From: Candidatus Paceibacterota bacterium
Lineage (GTDB): Bacteria > Verrucomicrobiota > Verrucomicrobiia > Limisphaerales > UBA8199
NCBI GenBank assembly: GCA_035452965.1
Contig: DAOTCE010000034.1
Span: 1-53,966, forward strand
DNA length: 53,966 nucleotides
Direction of reading: 5' to 3'
Part shown: positions 38,057 to 45,829 of the stretch, in pieces
Numbering within the stretch: position 1 is the first letter of the stretch
How the letters are laid out: each line of letters begins with the position of its first letter
Notes under the pieces: model-generated
What the model was told of the DNA's origin: nothing
Databases searched by the model: none
The model's input: the letters and a program-made list of their open reading frames with translations, nothing else
Position numbers and translations under genes: made by a program

Positions 38057-38500
38057 GCTGCTTGGACGCCCCGCGCCGGCTTTCCAATAAGGTCAGCACG
38101 AGCCTGTGTGGGTCCGGTTTGAGGGTTTGGCGTTTACACTCAAACTGCAGGTTTCGCCCGGGATCTTATTCATACACTCCGGCCACACCCGGTGCGCCAG
38201 GCTGACGCCTGTCACGCCGGGTGCTTCGCTCGTCCCACCTCCAACGCGCTCCCGCTTCGCGTCTTTGAACGCCCGGCGCGAAACCAACGCTCTCCGCAGT
38301 TCCAACGCCCCAGGACCGCTCGTTCGGGCGCGCTTACGATGCAGCAGTCGCGCCAGCCCCCTTTAACCCACGGGCTGGCACGCCTGCTGCAACCATTGGA
38401 TTGCGCCCTGCCACTCGCTCCGGAAGAAGACAATGTTAGAATTACGACTCCTTCGGGCTGTCGGGTGTCGTGGGTTCTCCTGCGCGTCCAGTGCTGCCCG

Positions 38501-38571
38501 CGGCCCTACCGCCCTGAAAATGCTCTCTCAATAAAAAAGTGTGAGAGAGCATTTTCAGGTCGGTAGGGCCG
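38501..38571. repeat. Long hairpin: 30-bp arms, one mismatch, A-rich loop
   Basis: Bases 38501-38530 and 38542-38571 are reverse complements with a single mismatch (C12 of the left arm), separated by 11 bases, ATAAAAAAGTG. Such a near-perfect 71-base structure is rare by chance. It marks the left side of the hairpin-rich region with the integrase and primase remnants. It could be the end of a mobile element, a folding recombination site or a bidirectional terminator; no target duplication is visible. Confidence 0.85.
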
Positions 38572-38732
38572 CTAGGCGTTGGCATCTCCTGGTCGGCGTT
38601 CGTTGGCAGCAGTTCCAGTGTCGGGTCGCTGCGGTCTATTTCCAGCGCGTTACTTTGCCGGTGCAGTGGTGGCGGGCGGCCGGTTGTCCTCCTCAGTTCC
38701 GTCCCCGTCTCCCGTGGTGGCAGCCGTTTGAG

Positions 38733-38906
38733 ATGAGTGGCCACGGCATACATACCACCTTCAAGGACGTCCGCTCCCACCCCTGCCGCTGTTTGGAGAG
38801 TGCCACCAAGCTGGCCGAGCGCTTCATCGCCGGCGTCACCAAGCCCCGCCCCGCTGCCCAGCCCGAGACCACCCCCGCGCCCGAGCCCCAGCCGGTGGCC
38901 GCATAG
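38733..38906 (+). CDS. Possible small protein ending before an intrinsic terminator
   Basis: 57 residues from ATG 38733 (MSGHGIHTTFKDVRSH ...), ending in a Pro/Ala-rich tail (AAQPETTPAPEPQPVAA). The frame is open upstream to 38541 inside the long hairpin, so this may be the 3' end of a longer or broken gene. The support for expression is a terminator hairpin starting eight bases after the stop. No family recognised; no clear ribosome-binding site. Confidence 0.35.
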   Translation: MSGHGIHTTFKDVRSHPCRCLESATKLAERFIAGVTKPRPAAQPETTPAPEPQPVAA

Positions 38907-38913
38907 GTCAGAC

Positions 38914-38940
38914 ATCCCTGGCTCCGGTCAGGGATTCTTT
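38914..38940 (+). terminator. Rho-independent-type terminator
   Basis: ATCCCTG (38914-38920) and CAGGGAT (38929-38935) form a 7-bp stem around an 8-base loop, followed by TCTTT. It directly follows the stop at 38906, so plus-strand transcription probably ends here. Confidence 0.65.
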
Positions 38941-39187
38941 ACGCTCGCGAACACGGCCCACCCATCCCCAATGCTTGCTTCCACGTGCCCAAGGGGTCTT
39001 CGCCAGAGAACGCGTAAAACGCGATATAGCGCGCCACCATTCCGGCGGCTACCTTGGTAGCCACCCCGCCCAAAACCGACATCAAAAACGCCGCTACGGC
39101 CCTTCCCGCTCGATTGCGGGCCGGTCCTCTGCCCAGAGCTGCTTTCTCGACCAAATGCCAGATCGCACCGCTACGAGACTCGCACAC
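38939..39187 (-). CDS. Possible small membrane-type protein
   Basis: The frame gives 82 residues from GTG 39187; ATG 39082 gives 47 residues (MSVLGGVATKVAAGMVARYI ...). A hydrophobic alanine-rich stretch is followed by AFYAFSGEDPLGTWKQALG, which looks more protein-like than the chance frames around it. It converges on the terminator at 38914-38940. The longer frame begins within the hairpin at 39175-39216. No family recognised. DNA within it contains a palindrome (39044-39053/39056-39065), which lowers confidence. Confidence 0.3.
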   Translation of the reverse strand: MCESRSGAIWHLVEKAALGRGPARNRAGRAVAAFLMSVLGGVATKVAAGMVARYIAFYAFSGEDPLGTWKQALGMGGPCSRA

Positions 39188-39216
39188 ACGCCCTTTGGGC
39201 CGTGTGTGCGAGTCTC
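39175..39216. repeat. Perfect 16-bp inverted repeat hairpin
   Basis: 39175-39190 and 39201-39216 are exact reverse complements, separated by CCCTTTGGGC, which can pair further (CCC/GGG) around TTT. No T-tract follows on either strand, so a simple terminator is unlikely. It is the second strong hairpin within 700 bases. The stretch 39217-39411 shows no gene. Confidence 0.85.
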
Positions 39217-39411
39217 AAGCCCAGGCCGACGCGCACCATGGTGCACTTTCAGTCTACTTTCGGTCCACCGCCAAACACCGAACTTCCACCCAACTCTTAC
39301 CCCCCCTGTTCCTGGCCGGCCTGATTGGCATCAGAAGCCGCGCAGAAACTACCGCCTCCTCCGTTTCACCCTACTTTTTGCCCTACTTTCGTATAACCGT
39401 CGTGCATCCCC

Positions 39412-39621
39412 CTATTCCGGCGTAACACTCGGCGGCGCAGCCGCTTGCCTCCGCTGGGCCTCCATTCTGGCCAAAACCTCCGCCCGTGTCTGCTTCACAC
39501 TTTGGCCCCCCTTCCACCAGTGATACTTGGCGTCGCTGTCAAACGGGATGCTCAGGTCGCCGCCAGCCGTCAAAAACGGCTCCTTTGGCCTCACAGGGGG
39601 CGGCGCTGTGCCCGAAATCAT
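39412..39621 (-). CDS. Small protein of a degraded integrative element
   Basis: 69 residues from ATG 39621. A strong ribosome-binding site AAGGAG lies six bases before it (39633-39628 on the minus strand), which decides the start although the frame is open to 39861. Sequence landmarks are GGDLSIPFDSDAKYHWWKGG and QTRAEVLARMEAQRR with a proline-rich end. No domain recognised. It lies downstream of the primase remnant in the same direction, a position often held by small accessory genes of integrative elements. It may be the one intact gene left from the element. Confidence 0.5.
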   Translation of the reverse strand: MISGTAPPPVRPKEPFLTAGGDLSIPFDSDAKYHWWKGGQSVKQTRAEVLARMEAQRRQAAAPPSVTPE

Positions 39622-39633
39622 CGTTTTCTCCTT

Positions 39634-39762
39634 ATTCCCCCTGTGACACCCTAAGGTTTCCACCTTTTCCTCTCCAAACCATAATTCTGGCTCCTGCTGG
39701 TTACTGCAATTTTCCCCTCTTTTCTTCAAATATAGGGAACTACAGGGTGTCACAGGGGGAAT
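39634..39762. repeat. Perfect 19-bp inverted repeat, 91-base spacing, with extra partial copies
   Basis: ATTCCCCCTGTGACACCCT at 39634-39652 is the exact reverse complement of 39744-39762. Partial copies of the same CCCCC-rich unit continue to about 39832 (for example near 39806-39822). The left copy overlaps the leader of the small gene at 39621. The right copies lie in a frame that would encode repeats like LIPPVTP. It may be a protein-binding or replication-associated site of the relic element, or just repeat-rich coding remains. Confidence 0.7.
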
Positions 39763-39861
39763 CAGGGCTTTTTGGGCATTTCCACAGGGGGTGGCCTCAG
39801 GGGGCAGAGGGGGAATAAGGGGTTTTTGACCATTTTCCCGCACCGACTTCAGCCAATCCAC

Positions 39862-40667
39862 CGGATTCGTTCTGTTGTCCTCCCAGCCTGGATCTCATAA
39901 AAGGCCACGTCATGCCCATTGCCGGTGCTGCTCGACTTGGTGGCGCGCATTCACCGGTAACCCGACTAGGGCCGCGTGCTCGAGTTCGAACAGCTCTACA
40001 GCAAGCTGGCCGCGATCCGTCTCGGACGTCACCCGCACCGCCTGGCTAACACGCTCCCGCCACCACTCGGCAAAACCGTCCTTGAGTTGCTCGCGGCAAT
40101 CATCCACTCCCTTGCCCGGCCCGTTGAGCGGGATGCGCGGTAGATACACCGGAATGGGATGCACCAGTTTCGCGAGGCGAACTGCCGCAAAAGAAAAGCT
40201 GAAATTCAGCGCGGTGTCCGAGTCGCCGGAGAAGATGATCCGCGCCGGCTTCACCCGAGCGATCAACGCTGCAAACTCCGGCAACAATGCCTCGCCGCCC
40301 TTCTGCGCGAATCCGAAGAATCCAGAGAATCCCATCGCCGCAAAACCAGCCTCCGTCAGCGACATCGCCTTGAATTCACCCTCGACGCCCGCTACATCAC
40401 CGCCGGCCGGCACCCTCTCCAGCCCCGGCGGCACATACGCATGTACTGTTGTGCCGAATGCCTGATGATACTTCTTCGATCCCTGCGGCTTGTCCAATCG
40501 CAGCCGGCCGTAAGGCTTGCCGCCATCCAGCACCGGTTCGCCTGTGACGGTGAGGTAAGGCAACCACAGCCCGCTTTGTTCCAAGCCGCAAAGCGCCAGC
40601 GCCTCCGCAGCGCTGACACGCCGCACCCCGGCCCGTGCCAGCATTGACAAGTAGATGTCACGCGCCT
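39862..40667 (-). pseudogene. Frameshifted DUF3854 (primase-associated) gene remnant
   Basis: The main frame (40650 to 39910) encodes SGLWLPYL, KPYGRLRLDKPQGSKKYH, VEGEFKAMSLTEAG and RIIFSGDSDTALNF, typical of DUF3854, a Toprim-like domain of plasmid and integrative-element primases. It lacks a normal N-terminus: the frame runs upstream into ARDIYLSMLARAGV, an integrase motif. Near 39950 the likely reading moves to another frame (RATKSSSTGNGHDVAFYEIQ) and then stops. Near 39860 a third frame continues (VDWLKSVRENGQKP). A full protein of this kind would be several hundred residues longer and carry a helicase part. It is a decayed, internally deleted gene. Confidence 0.75.
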
Positions 40668-40849
40668 TGGCGGGCGGCCTGGTCCCGGTTCGCCGTCTTC
40701 AGGGGCCATCGATATTGGTTCCCGCCAAACCGAATTCGAACGTGGAACTCGTCGTTCGTCCGCTGGAAGACCTTTTCGCGCCAGTATCGGCTATCCGTCT
40801 TGGGATAGGCTTTCCCCTCACCTTTGCCATTAGTCCTCGGGTCAATCAT
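40658..40849 (-). pseudogene. N-terminal fragment of a tyrosine integrase
   Basis: From ATG 40849 the frame encodes MIDPRTNGKGEGKAYPKTDS, then RYWREKVFQR, FHVRIRFGGNQYRWPLKTANRDQAARQ and a stop. This is the start of verrucomicrobial-type phage/ICE integrases, whose next segment is normally ARDIYLSL. Exactly that (ARDIYLSML) follows one base out of frame at about 40660, so one extra base broke the gene. After this segment integrase sequence stops and DUF3854 sequence begins, so the catalytic domain is deleted. Non-functional. Confidence 0.75.
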
Positions 40850-41000
40850 GGACTCATTTTGGACTCGCCATGCTGGCCCGTCAGATCTTTACGTGTCCGA
40901 AACTGACAATGATTCTAACCAATGTTAACAGGGTCCGAATGCACATTTCGTCCGAAACCGACCGCACCTGTTCGCAAGTGCCAAGGCAAGACTGAAAATC

Positions 41001-41028
41001 GGCGGTTGAATTCCTCCCCCAGCCACCA
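41001..41028 (+). other. tRNA 3'-end-like sequence, possible attachment-site relic
   Basis: The segment can be read as a T-arm (GGCGG-TTGAATT-CCTCC, four of five pairs), an acceptor 3' strand CCCAGCC and ACCA. ACTGAAAATC just upstream recalls an anticodon loop, but no matching 5' acceptor strand (GGCTGGG) is found, so it is not a complete tRNA. A shorter ...GCTCCACCA stretch lies at about 41078-41087. Integrative elements often leave duplicated tRNA 3' ends beside their integrase gene, and this one sits about 150 bases from the integrase start. The stretch 40850-41100 holds no gene. Confidence 0.35.
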
Positions 41029-41100
41029 CTTCGACTTGGGGAACAGCCATCCGCAGACCTTGCCTCCAGATTCGCGTAGCTCCACCACCTGTAACCAGGC

Positions 41101-41130
41101 TTGACCTTTGATGGATTACGGGCAGAATAT
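41101..41130 (+). promoter_or_regulatory. Candidate sigma-70-type promoter of typA
   Basis: TTGACC (41101-41106) and GAATAT (41125-41130) are separated by 18 bases, about 110 bases before the typA ATG. Reasonable match to housekeeping consensus; the implied leader is about 105 bases. Confidence 0.4.
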
Positions 41131-41242
41131 GCCCTCAGATTCCAAATCGGAGGTTGTGGTCGCAGCCCCTTTGATATTGGGCTGCTGCGTCGCGCTAGTT
41201 TTGGCATGCGACCCCGTTTGCCCGGTTTGGCGCAGATTTGAT

Positions 41243-43078
41243 ATGCAGCATATACGCAACATCGCCATTATTGCCCATGTTGATCATGGCAAGACCACGC
41301 TCGTGGACTGCCTGCTTAAACAGTCGGGCACCTTTCGCGCCAACCAGGCGATTGCCACCGAGGAGCGCATCATGGACTCGATGGACCTGGAACGCGAGAA
41401 GGGCATTACCATCAAGGCCAAGAACGCCGCTTTCAAGTACAAGGATTACCACATCAACATAGTGGACACGCCCGGCCACGCAGACTTCGGTGGCGAGGTC
41501 GAGCGCATTATGAACATGATTGACGGCGTGTTGCTGGTAGTGGACGCAGCCGACGGGCCACAGGCGCAGACGCGGTTCGTCTTGCGCAAAGCGCTCGAAG
41601 CGGGGGCCAAACCAATCGTCGTCATAAACAAGATTGACCGCGACAATGCCGACCCGCACAAGGTGCTCGATGAAGTGTGGGATCTGTTCATGTCGCTGCA
41701 CGCGACTGACGAACAGATGGATTTCCCGGTCATCTACGCCAGCGCCCGGGACGGTTATGCCAAGACCGATATGAAGAACGCCAGCAGCACGATGAAGCCA
41801 TTGTTCGATGCCATCATCAAGCATATTCCCCCGCCGCGCGCGCACGCCGGAGAGGGGTTTCGGCTGCTGGCTGCCAACCTGGATTATTCGGACTACCTGG
41901 GCCGCATCGCCTTTGGCAAGATCTACAGCGGCAAGGTCAGGGTGGGCGACTCCTGCGTTTGCATTCACGGCAACGGGGGCAAAAGCAAGGCCAAGATCAC
42001 CGCCATCTTCCATTTCGAGGGCTTGAAGCGGATCGAGATCCCCGAAGCCCATGCGGGCGACGTCGTCGGGCTTACCGGATTTGAAGACGTTTTCATCGGT
42101 GAGACGATCACGGACAGCGAAGAACGGTCCCCGCTGCCTTTTGTGCCGATTGACCCACCAACAATTCAGATGCAGTTTGCCGTCAACGACGGGCCGCTGG
42201 CCGGCATTGACGGCCAGCTCGTCACCGCCCGCCACATCTGGGAGCGACTCGTCAAAGAAGTGCGCACCAACGTCGCCCTGCGCATCGAGCAGACCGACGC
42301 GCCGAATATCTTCAATGTCAGCGGCCGTGGCGAGATGCAGATTGCCATCCTGGTCGAGCAGATGCGCCGGGAAGGCTATGAGGTGCTGGTGTCCCGTCCT
42401 GAGGTGATCTACCGCAGCGACAAGCAGGGCCGGCGGCTGGAGCCTATCGAACGGTTGTTCCTGGAAATCCCCAAGGATGCCATGGGGGCAGTGCTCGAGA
42501 ATCTGGCCGATCGCAAAGCCGAGATCACGCATATGGACCATCATGGCGATCAGGTAAGCATCGAGGCGCTGATTCCGATGCGCGGCTTGATTGGTTTTGA
42601 GACCGATCTGGTCAACCAGACCCGTGGCCTGGGCGTGATGAGCCACCTGTTCCAGGAATACGGGCCCGACCGGGGCGAGATTGTCGCGCGCAAGAACGGC
42701 TCGCTGGTTAGCATGGAGAACGGCGAAGCGATGGCTTATGCCCTGAATATGATCCAGGAACGGGGCCGACTGATGGTCGAGCCGGGCGACCGGATTTACG
42801 CCGGCATGATCGTGGGCGAAAATGCCCGCGACAATGATATCCCGGTCAATCCCTGCAAGGCAAAGAAGCTGACGAACATGCGTTCGCAGGGCGACGGCAA
42901 GGGCATCCAGCTTAATCCACCGCTCAAACTATCACTCGAACGCGCCCTCGAATACATCGGTTCGGATGAATACGTGGAAGCGACGCCCAAGAATCTGCGC
43001 CTGCGCAAGAAGATTCTCGACGCAGTGGTGCGCAAGCGGGCCGCGCAAGGCCGCGCGGCTAAAGCGTTGACAGAATAA
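41243..43078 (+). CDS. typA: GTP-binding protein TypA/BipA
   Basis: 611 residues, the usual size of TypA, a ribosome-associated translational GTPase related to EF-G that helps 50S subunit assembly and stress adaptation. ATG 41243 is chosen because homologues start just before the G1 motif; the frame extends to 41108 with unrelated sequence. Visible motifs: AHVDHGKTT (G1), EREKGITIKAKN (G2), DTPGHADFGGE (G3), NKIDRDNADP (G4) and SARDG (G5). The EF-G-like C-terminal domains follow (MRGLIGFETDLVNQTRG). A chromosomal housekeeping gene next to the decayed element; the element probably inserted upstream of it. Confidence 0.97.
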   Translation: MQHIRNIAIIAHVDHGKTTLVDCLLKQSGTFRANQAIATEERIMDSMDLEREKGITIKAKNAAFKYKDYHINIVDTPGHADFGGEVERIMNMIDGVLLVVDAADGPQAQTRFVLRKALEAGAKPIVVINKIDRDNADPHKVLDEVWDLFMSLHATDEQMDFPVIYASARDGYAKTDMKNASSTMKPLFDAIIKHIPPPRAHAGEGFRLLAANLDYSDYLGRIAFGKIYSGKVRVGDSCVCIHGNGGKSKAKITAIFHFEGLKRIEIPEAHAGDVVGLTGFEDVFIGETITDSEERSPLPFVPIDPPTIQMQFAVNDGPLAGIDGQLVTARHIWERLVKEVRTNVALRIEQTDAPNIFNVSGRGEMQIAILVEQMRREGYEVLVSRPEVIYRSDKQGRRLEPIERLFLEIPKDAMGAVLENLADRKAEITHMDHHGDQVSIEALIPMRGLIGFETDLVNQTRGLGVMSHLFQEYGPDRGEIVARKNGSLVSMENGEAMAYALNMIQERGRLMVEPGDRIYAGMIVGENARDNDIPVNPCKAKKLTNMRSQGDGKGIQLNPPLKLSLERALEYIGSDEYVEATPKNLRLRKKILDAVVRKRAAQGRAAKALTE

Positions 43079-43087
43079 ACTCCTTAG

Positions 43088-43110
43088 CCTGCCACCGGGT
43101 TGGCGGCAGG
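43088..43110 (+). terminator. Possible terminator hairpin after typA
   Basis: CCTGCC (43088-43093) pairs with GGCAGG (43105-43110) around an 11-base loop, ten bases after the typA stop. No T-tract follows, and an alternative CCACC/GGTGG pairing overlaps it, so this is tentative. Confidence 0.3.
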
Positions 43111-43132
43111 TGGCCGAGCCGTCGGCACTTGA

Positions 43133-43411
43133 TCAGCGGGTGGCGCCGGTGCCCTCGCAAGCAGGGCAGGAAGGCGCAGCGTGGCGAAGCAGATGGTAGA
43201 TGTAGTCCTTCAGCTTGGCCCGGCGCATTTTGATCTCCTCGATTTCCTGGTCCGTGGCAAAGTCAATTTCCTCCTCGATACGGTATATCTCGTCATCCAG
43301 GCGGTGATACTCGTCGTAGATGTTCCGAAAGTGGTCATCGGAAGCCTTGAGTCGCCGGATGGTCTCGCGATGTTCCGGGAACTCGCGCAGGATGGGATGA
43401 TGCAGGTCCAT
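43133..43411 (-). CDS. YdcH-like (DUF465) small coiled-coil protein
   Basis: 92 residues. The first ~75 match DUF465/YdcH: MDLHHPILREFPEHRETIRR, followed by a charged coiled coil (YHRLDDEIYRIEEEID) and the terminal helix KLKDYIYHLLR. The C-terminus adds CPACEGTGATR, a Cys-x-x-Cys pair that could bind metal and is not usual for the family. A GGAG ribosome-binding site precedes ATG 43411 by about nine bases. The cellular role of YdcH proteins is unknown. Confidence 0.85.
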   Translation of the reverse strand: MDLHHPILREFPEHRETIRRLKASDDHFRNIYDEYHRLDDEIYRIEEEIDFATDQEIEEIKMRRAKLKDYIYHLLRHAAPSCPACEGTGATR

Positions 43412-43667
43412 GGGAGTGATCTCCAGTTGTCAGCTTTTCAGCCTCATGTTTCGGATTGGACTGACCGCAGTGGCAAAGCCCAACGCCGCCAGCTTTGGTT
43501 TGAGCGAAGACGAACCAACCAGTGGAGCTGCGGCTTTGTCGTTGGCATCCGCTTGCGGGCAGCCGGTTGTGTCGAATCGCTCTAGTTCCATTCGCGGTCT
43601 CGTCGCATTTTGCAGCGTGCAGTCATTTTAGCCCAGTGGCGGCCGCAGTAAAGTGTTTGTTTGAGGA

Positions 43668-45680
43668 CTATTCCGGCGGGGCCACGCCCGGGCACTCCAT
43701 TCCTACCAGGCAAACGTCGTCGCCAAAGACCTGGCCGACCGCGAAGCGCCGAATGTCCGCCAGGAGTTCATCGAACAACTGCGAGGCCGGGAGTTGCGCC
43801 CGCCGTTGCACCCCGGCCACCAGCATCGCCTGGGAGTAGAGTTCGTTGTTGGGCGCCTGCACCTCGTACAGTCCGTCCGTGAACAGCATCACCATGTCGT
43901 TCGGCCTCAGCCGCACTTCGGAAGTCTGGTAGGTGGCGTCCTGAATCAGCCCGAGGACTGGCTGGCTGTGGCCTGTGGCATTGGCCAGCGGCCGGACTTC
44001 GCCCGCGCGCCGGCAGATGTGCAGCGGTTTGGGATGGCCGGCGTTGGCGTAGCGCAGGCGGCCGGTCCTCCAATCCGCTACCAGGTAGAAAGCGGTCGTG
44101 AGCATCGGCGTCCCGGTATGCTGAAGGATCGAGTGGAGGTCGGAGTTGAGCTTGCTTAGGAACTGTCCGGGATTGGTAGCAATGGGTTTAAGCTCCTCCG
44201 CCAGCGCCCGGACCATCGCCGTCACCAGGGCGGAGCGGACCCCATGCCCGGCGACATCACAGATGAACACGCCCGCCTCGTTCTCAGATAGGGCGGAGAC
44301 GGTGAAGAAGTCGCCACCCACGCTGCCGGCGGGAAGATAGCGGTGCGTGAACTGAAGGGCGCTCGCGTCGGCCGGCGCTGCGGGCGGGAATGTCGGGTAC
44401 TGCTGCGGCAGCATGGTCAGTTGAATTTCGCGCGCCATGGTTAGATCTTCCTCCATCTGAGCGTTCCTGGCTCGGAGCTCTTTGCGATGTTGCGCCAGCA
44501 GGACGTTGGCCCGGCGAATCTTCTCCTCCGCGAGCCGTTGCTGGGTGATGTCCCAGAAAATGCCTTGCAGTCCCATGATCGTTCCGTCGGTCCCGTACAG
44601 CGGTGTCTTGACCACCTGCACGTAGATCTTGTCCCGGCCCGGCGGCTGATGCTCTTCCACCGTGTCGTACGGTTTGCCAGTCTGCAGCACGCGCTGGTCG
44701 TCCCGCTGGTATTTCTCCGCCAGCTCCCGCGGAAAGAAATCTCCGTCCGTCTTCCCGACAATCTCCTCCGGGGATCGGCCCAGGTTCTTGCAGAATTGGT
44801 GGTTGGCAAAGGTGAAACGGCCCTGCGGGTCCTTGCGGAAGATGTACTGCGGGAGCGTCTCGACCAGCGAGTGGTAGAGCGCTTCGGAATTGCGCAGGCT
44901 CTCCTCCGTCTGCCGGCGCTGCGTGATGTCCTCGACGGTGCCTTCGTAGTAAAGCAGCCGGCCCCGCGCGTCGCGGATGGCCCTGCAGTTTTCCGAAATC
45001 CAGATCACTGAGCCGTCTTTGCGATAGACCTGGGATTCGAAGCCCGTGATGGTGTCCTGCTCCTGCATCAGCCGGATGAACTCCTCCCGACGACTGTTCT
45101 GGACGTACAGGCGCCGGCCAATGTCCGTGATCGTTTGGATCAGCTCCTCCGGGGAAGAATAGCCGTAAATCCGGGCCAGGGCGAGGTTGGCCATCAAGTA
45201 ACGCCCGTTGGGGGTGGTTTGGAAGATGCCTTCCACGAGGTGGTCAAAGAGGCTGTGGTATCGTTCCTCGGCGTCGAACAGGGCCAGGTCCATCCAGTGG
45301 CGCTCGATCGCGTAGCGGACCGAGCGCTCGAGCCATGCCGGCGTGAGCTGGCCTTTGACCAGGTAATCCTGCGCCCCCGCGTGGACAGATTCCAGCGTGA
45401 CAATATCGTCGTCGCTGTCTCCCACCGCGATGATGGGGATTTGTGGCGCCTGGGCTTTGACCAAAGGGATATTGGCCAACCCGGCGCCGTCCGGCACATA
45501 GATATTGAGCAGGATGGCATCGGGAGTGCGCGTTTGAAGCTCGGACAGACCGGCGGCTAGATCATTCGCCAGCCAAATCTCGGCGGCCAAATCCCTTGCC
45601 TGGCCGAGCATCTCAGTCACATAGCGGGCGAAGCCCGGATCGTGCTCGATCAACAGAATTTTCAACAACTCCTGGGGCAT
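43668..45680 (-). CDS. Receiver-PAS-PAS-PP2C (RsbU/SpoIIE-type) phosphatase with an atypical receiver
   Basis: 670 residues from ATG 45680; ATG 45713 is possible but adds an unrelated leader. Residues ~6-125 are a receiver-like domain with IEHD pocket and Lys109, but the phosphoacceptor position is Asn59 (AILLNIYVPDG) instead of Asp. Two PAS domains follow (~145-270 and ~275-395; FDHLVEGIFQTTPNGRYLMAN, PQYIFRKDPQGRFTFANHQF), then a short coiled coil. The C-terminal PP2C-type serine phosphatase (~430-665) shows GGDFF, CDVAGHG, LFTDGLYE and GDDVCLVGME. Such proteins usually dephosphorylate anti-sigma-factor antagonists in partner-switching pathways; no partner gene is nearby. Confidence 0.92.
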   Translation of the reverse strand: MPQELLKILLIEHDPGFARYVTEMLGQARDLAAEIWLANDLAAGLSELQTRTPDAILLNIYVPDGAGLANIPLVKAQAPQIPIIAVGDSDDDIVTLESVHAGAQDYLVKGQLTPAWLERSVRYAIERHWMDLALFDAEERYHSLFDHLVEGIFQTTPNGRYLMANLALARIYGYSSPEELIQTITDIGRRLYVQNSRREEFIRLMQEQDTITGFESQVYRKDGSVIWISENCRAIRDARGRLLYYEGTVEDITQRRQTEESLRNSEALYHSLVETLPQYIFRKDPQGRFTFANHQFCKNLGRSPEEIVGKTDGDFFPRELAEKYQRDDQRVLQTGKPYDTVEEHQPPGRDKIYVQVVKTPLYGTDGTIMGLQGIFWDITQQRLAEEKIRRANVLLAQHRKELRARNAQMEEDLTMAREIQLTMLPQQYPTFPPAAPADASALQFTHRYLPAGSVGGDFFTVSALSENEAGVFICDVAGHGVRSALVTAMVRALAEELKPIATNPGQFLSKLNSDLHSILQHTGTPMLTTAFYLVADWRTGRLRYANAGHPKPLHICRRAGEVRPLANATGHSQPVLGLIQDATYQTSEVRLRPNDMVMLFTDGLYEVQAPNNELYSQAMLVAGVQRRAQLPASQLFDELLADIRRFAVGQVFGDDVCLVGMECPGVAPPE

Positions 45681-45829
45681 AATTACGGCTGATGGGGCGG
45701 GCACTCTCTGCACGCCGTGGCCCGCAGCGGGCTGCGAGCCTTACCGAAGCGAAAGCCGCCTACGGCAATTACCGTAAATTCGCAGGGTTACTCGTTTCTC
45801 GCAAGCGGTTTGAACCAGGGAAGCCCGGC

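Larger units (their letters stand above)
37896..38732. other. Gene-poor region upstream of the giant glycosidase gene
   Basis: No frame on either strand gives a recognisable protein. It contains the 7-bp palindrome at 38041-38056 and the long hairpin at 38501-38571. It may hold a long leader of the minus-strand gene and the left part of the decayed element to its right. Confidence 0.5.

Noticed and set aside
40159..40647. A 162-residue plus-strand frame over the primase remnant
   Set aside because: The opposite strand carries recognisable DUF3854 motifs; the plus frame shows none.
41001..41028. A complete tRNA gene
   Set aside because: No 5' acceptor strand, D-arm or correctly spaced anticodon arm can be paired with the 3'-end-like segment.
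41195..42646. A 483-residue minus-strand frame opposite typA
   Set aside because: The plus strand encodes an unmistakable TypA through the whole interval.
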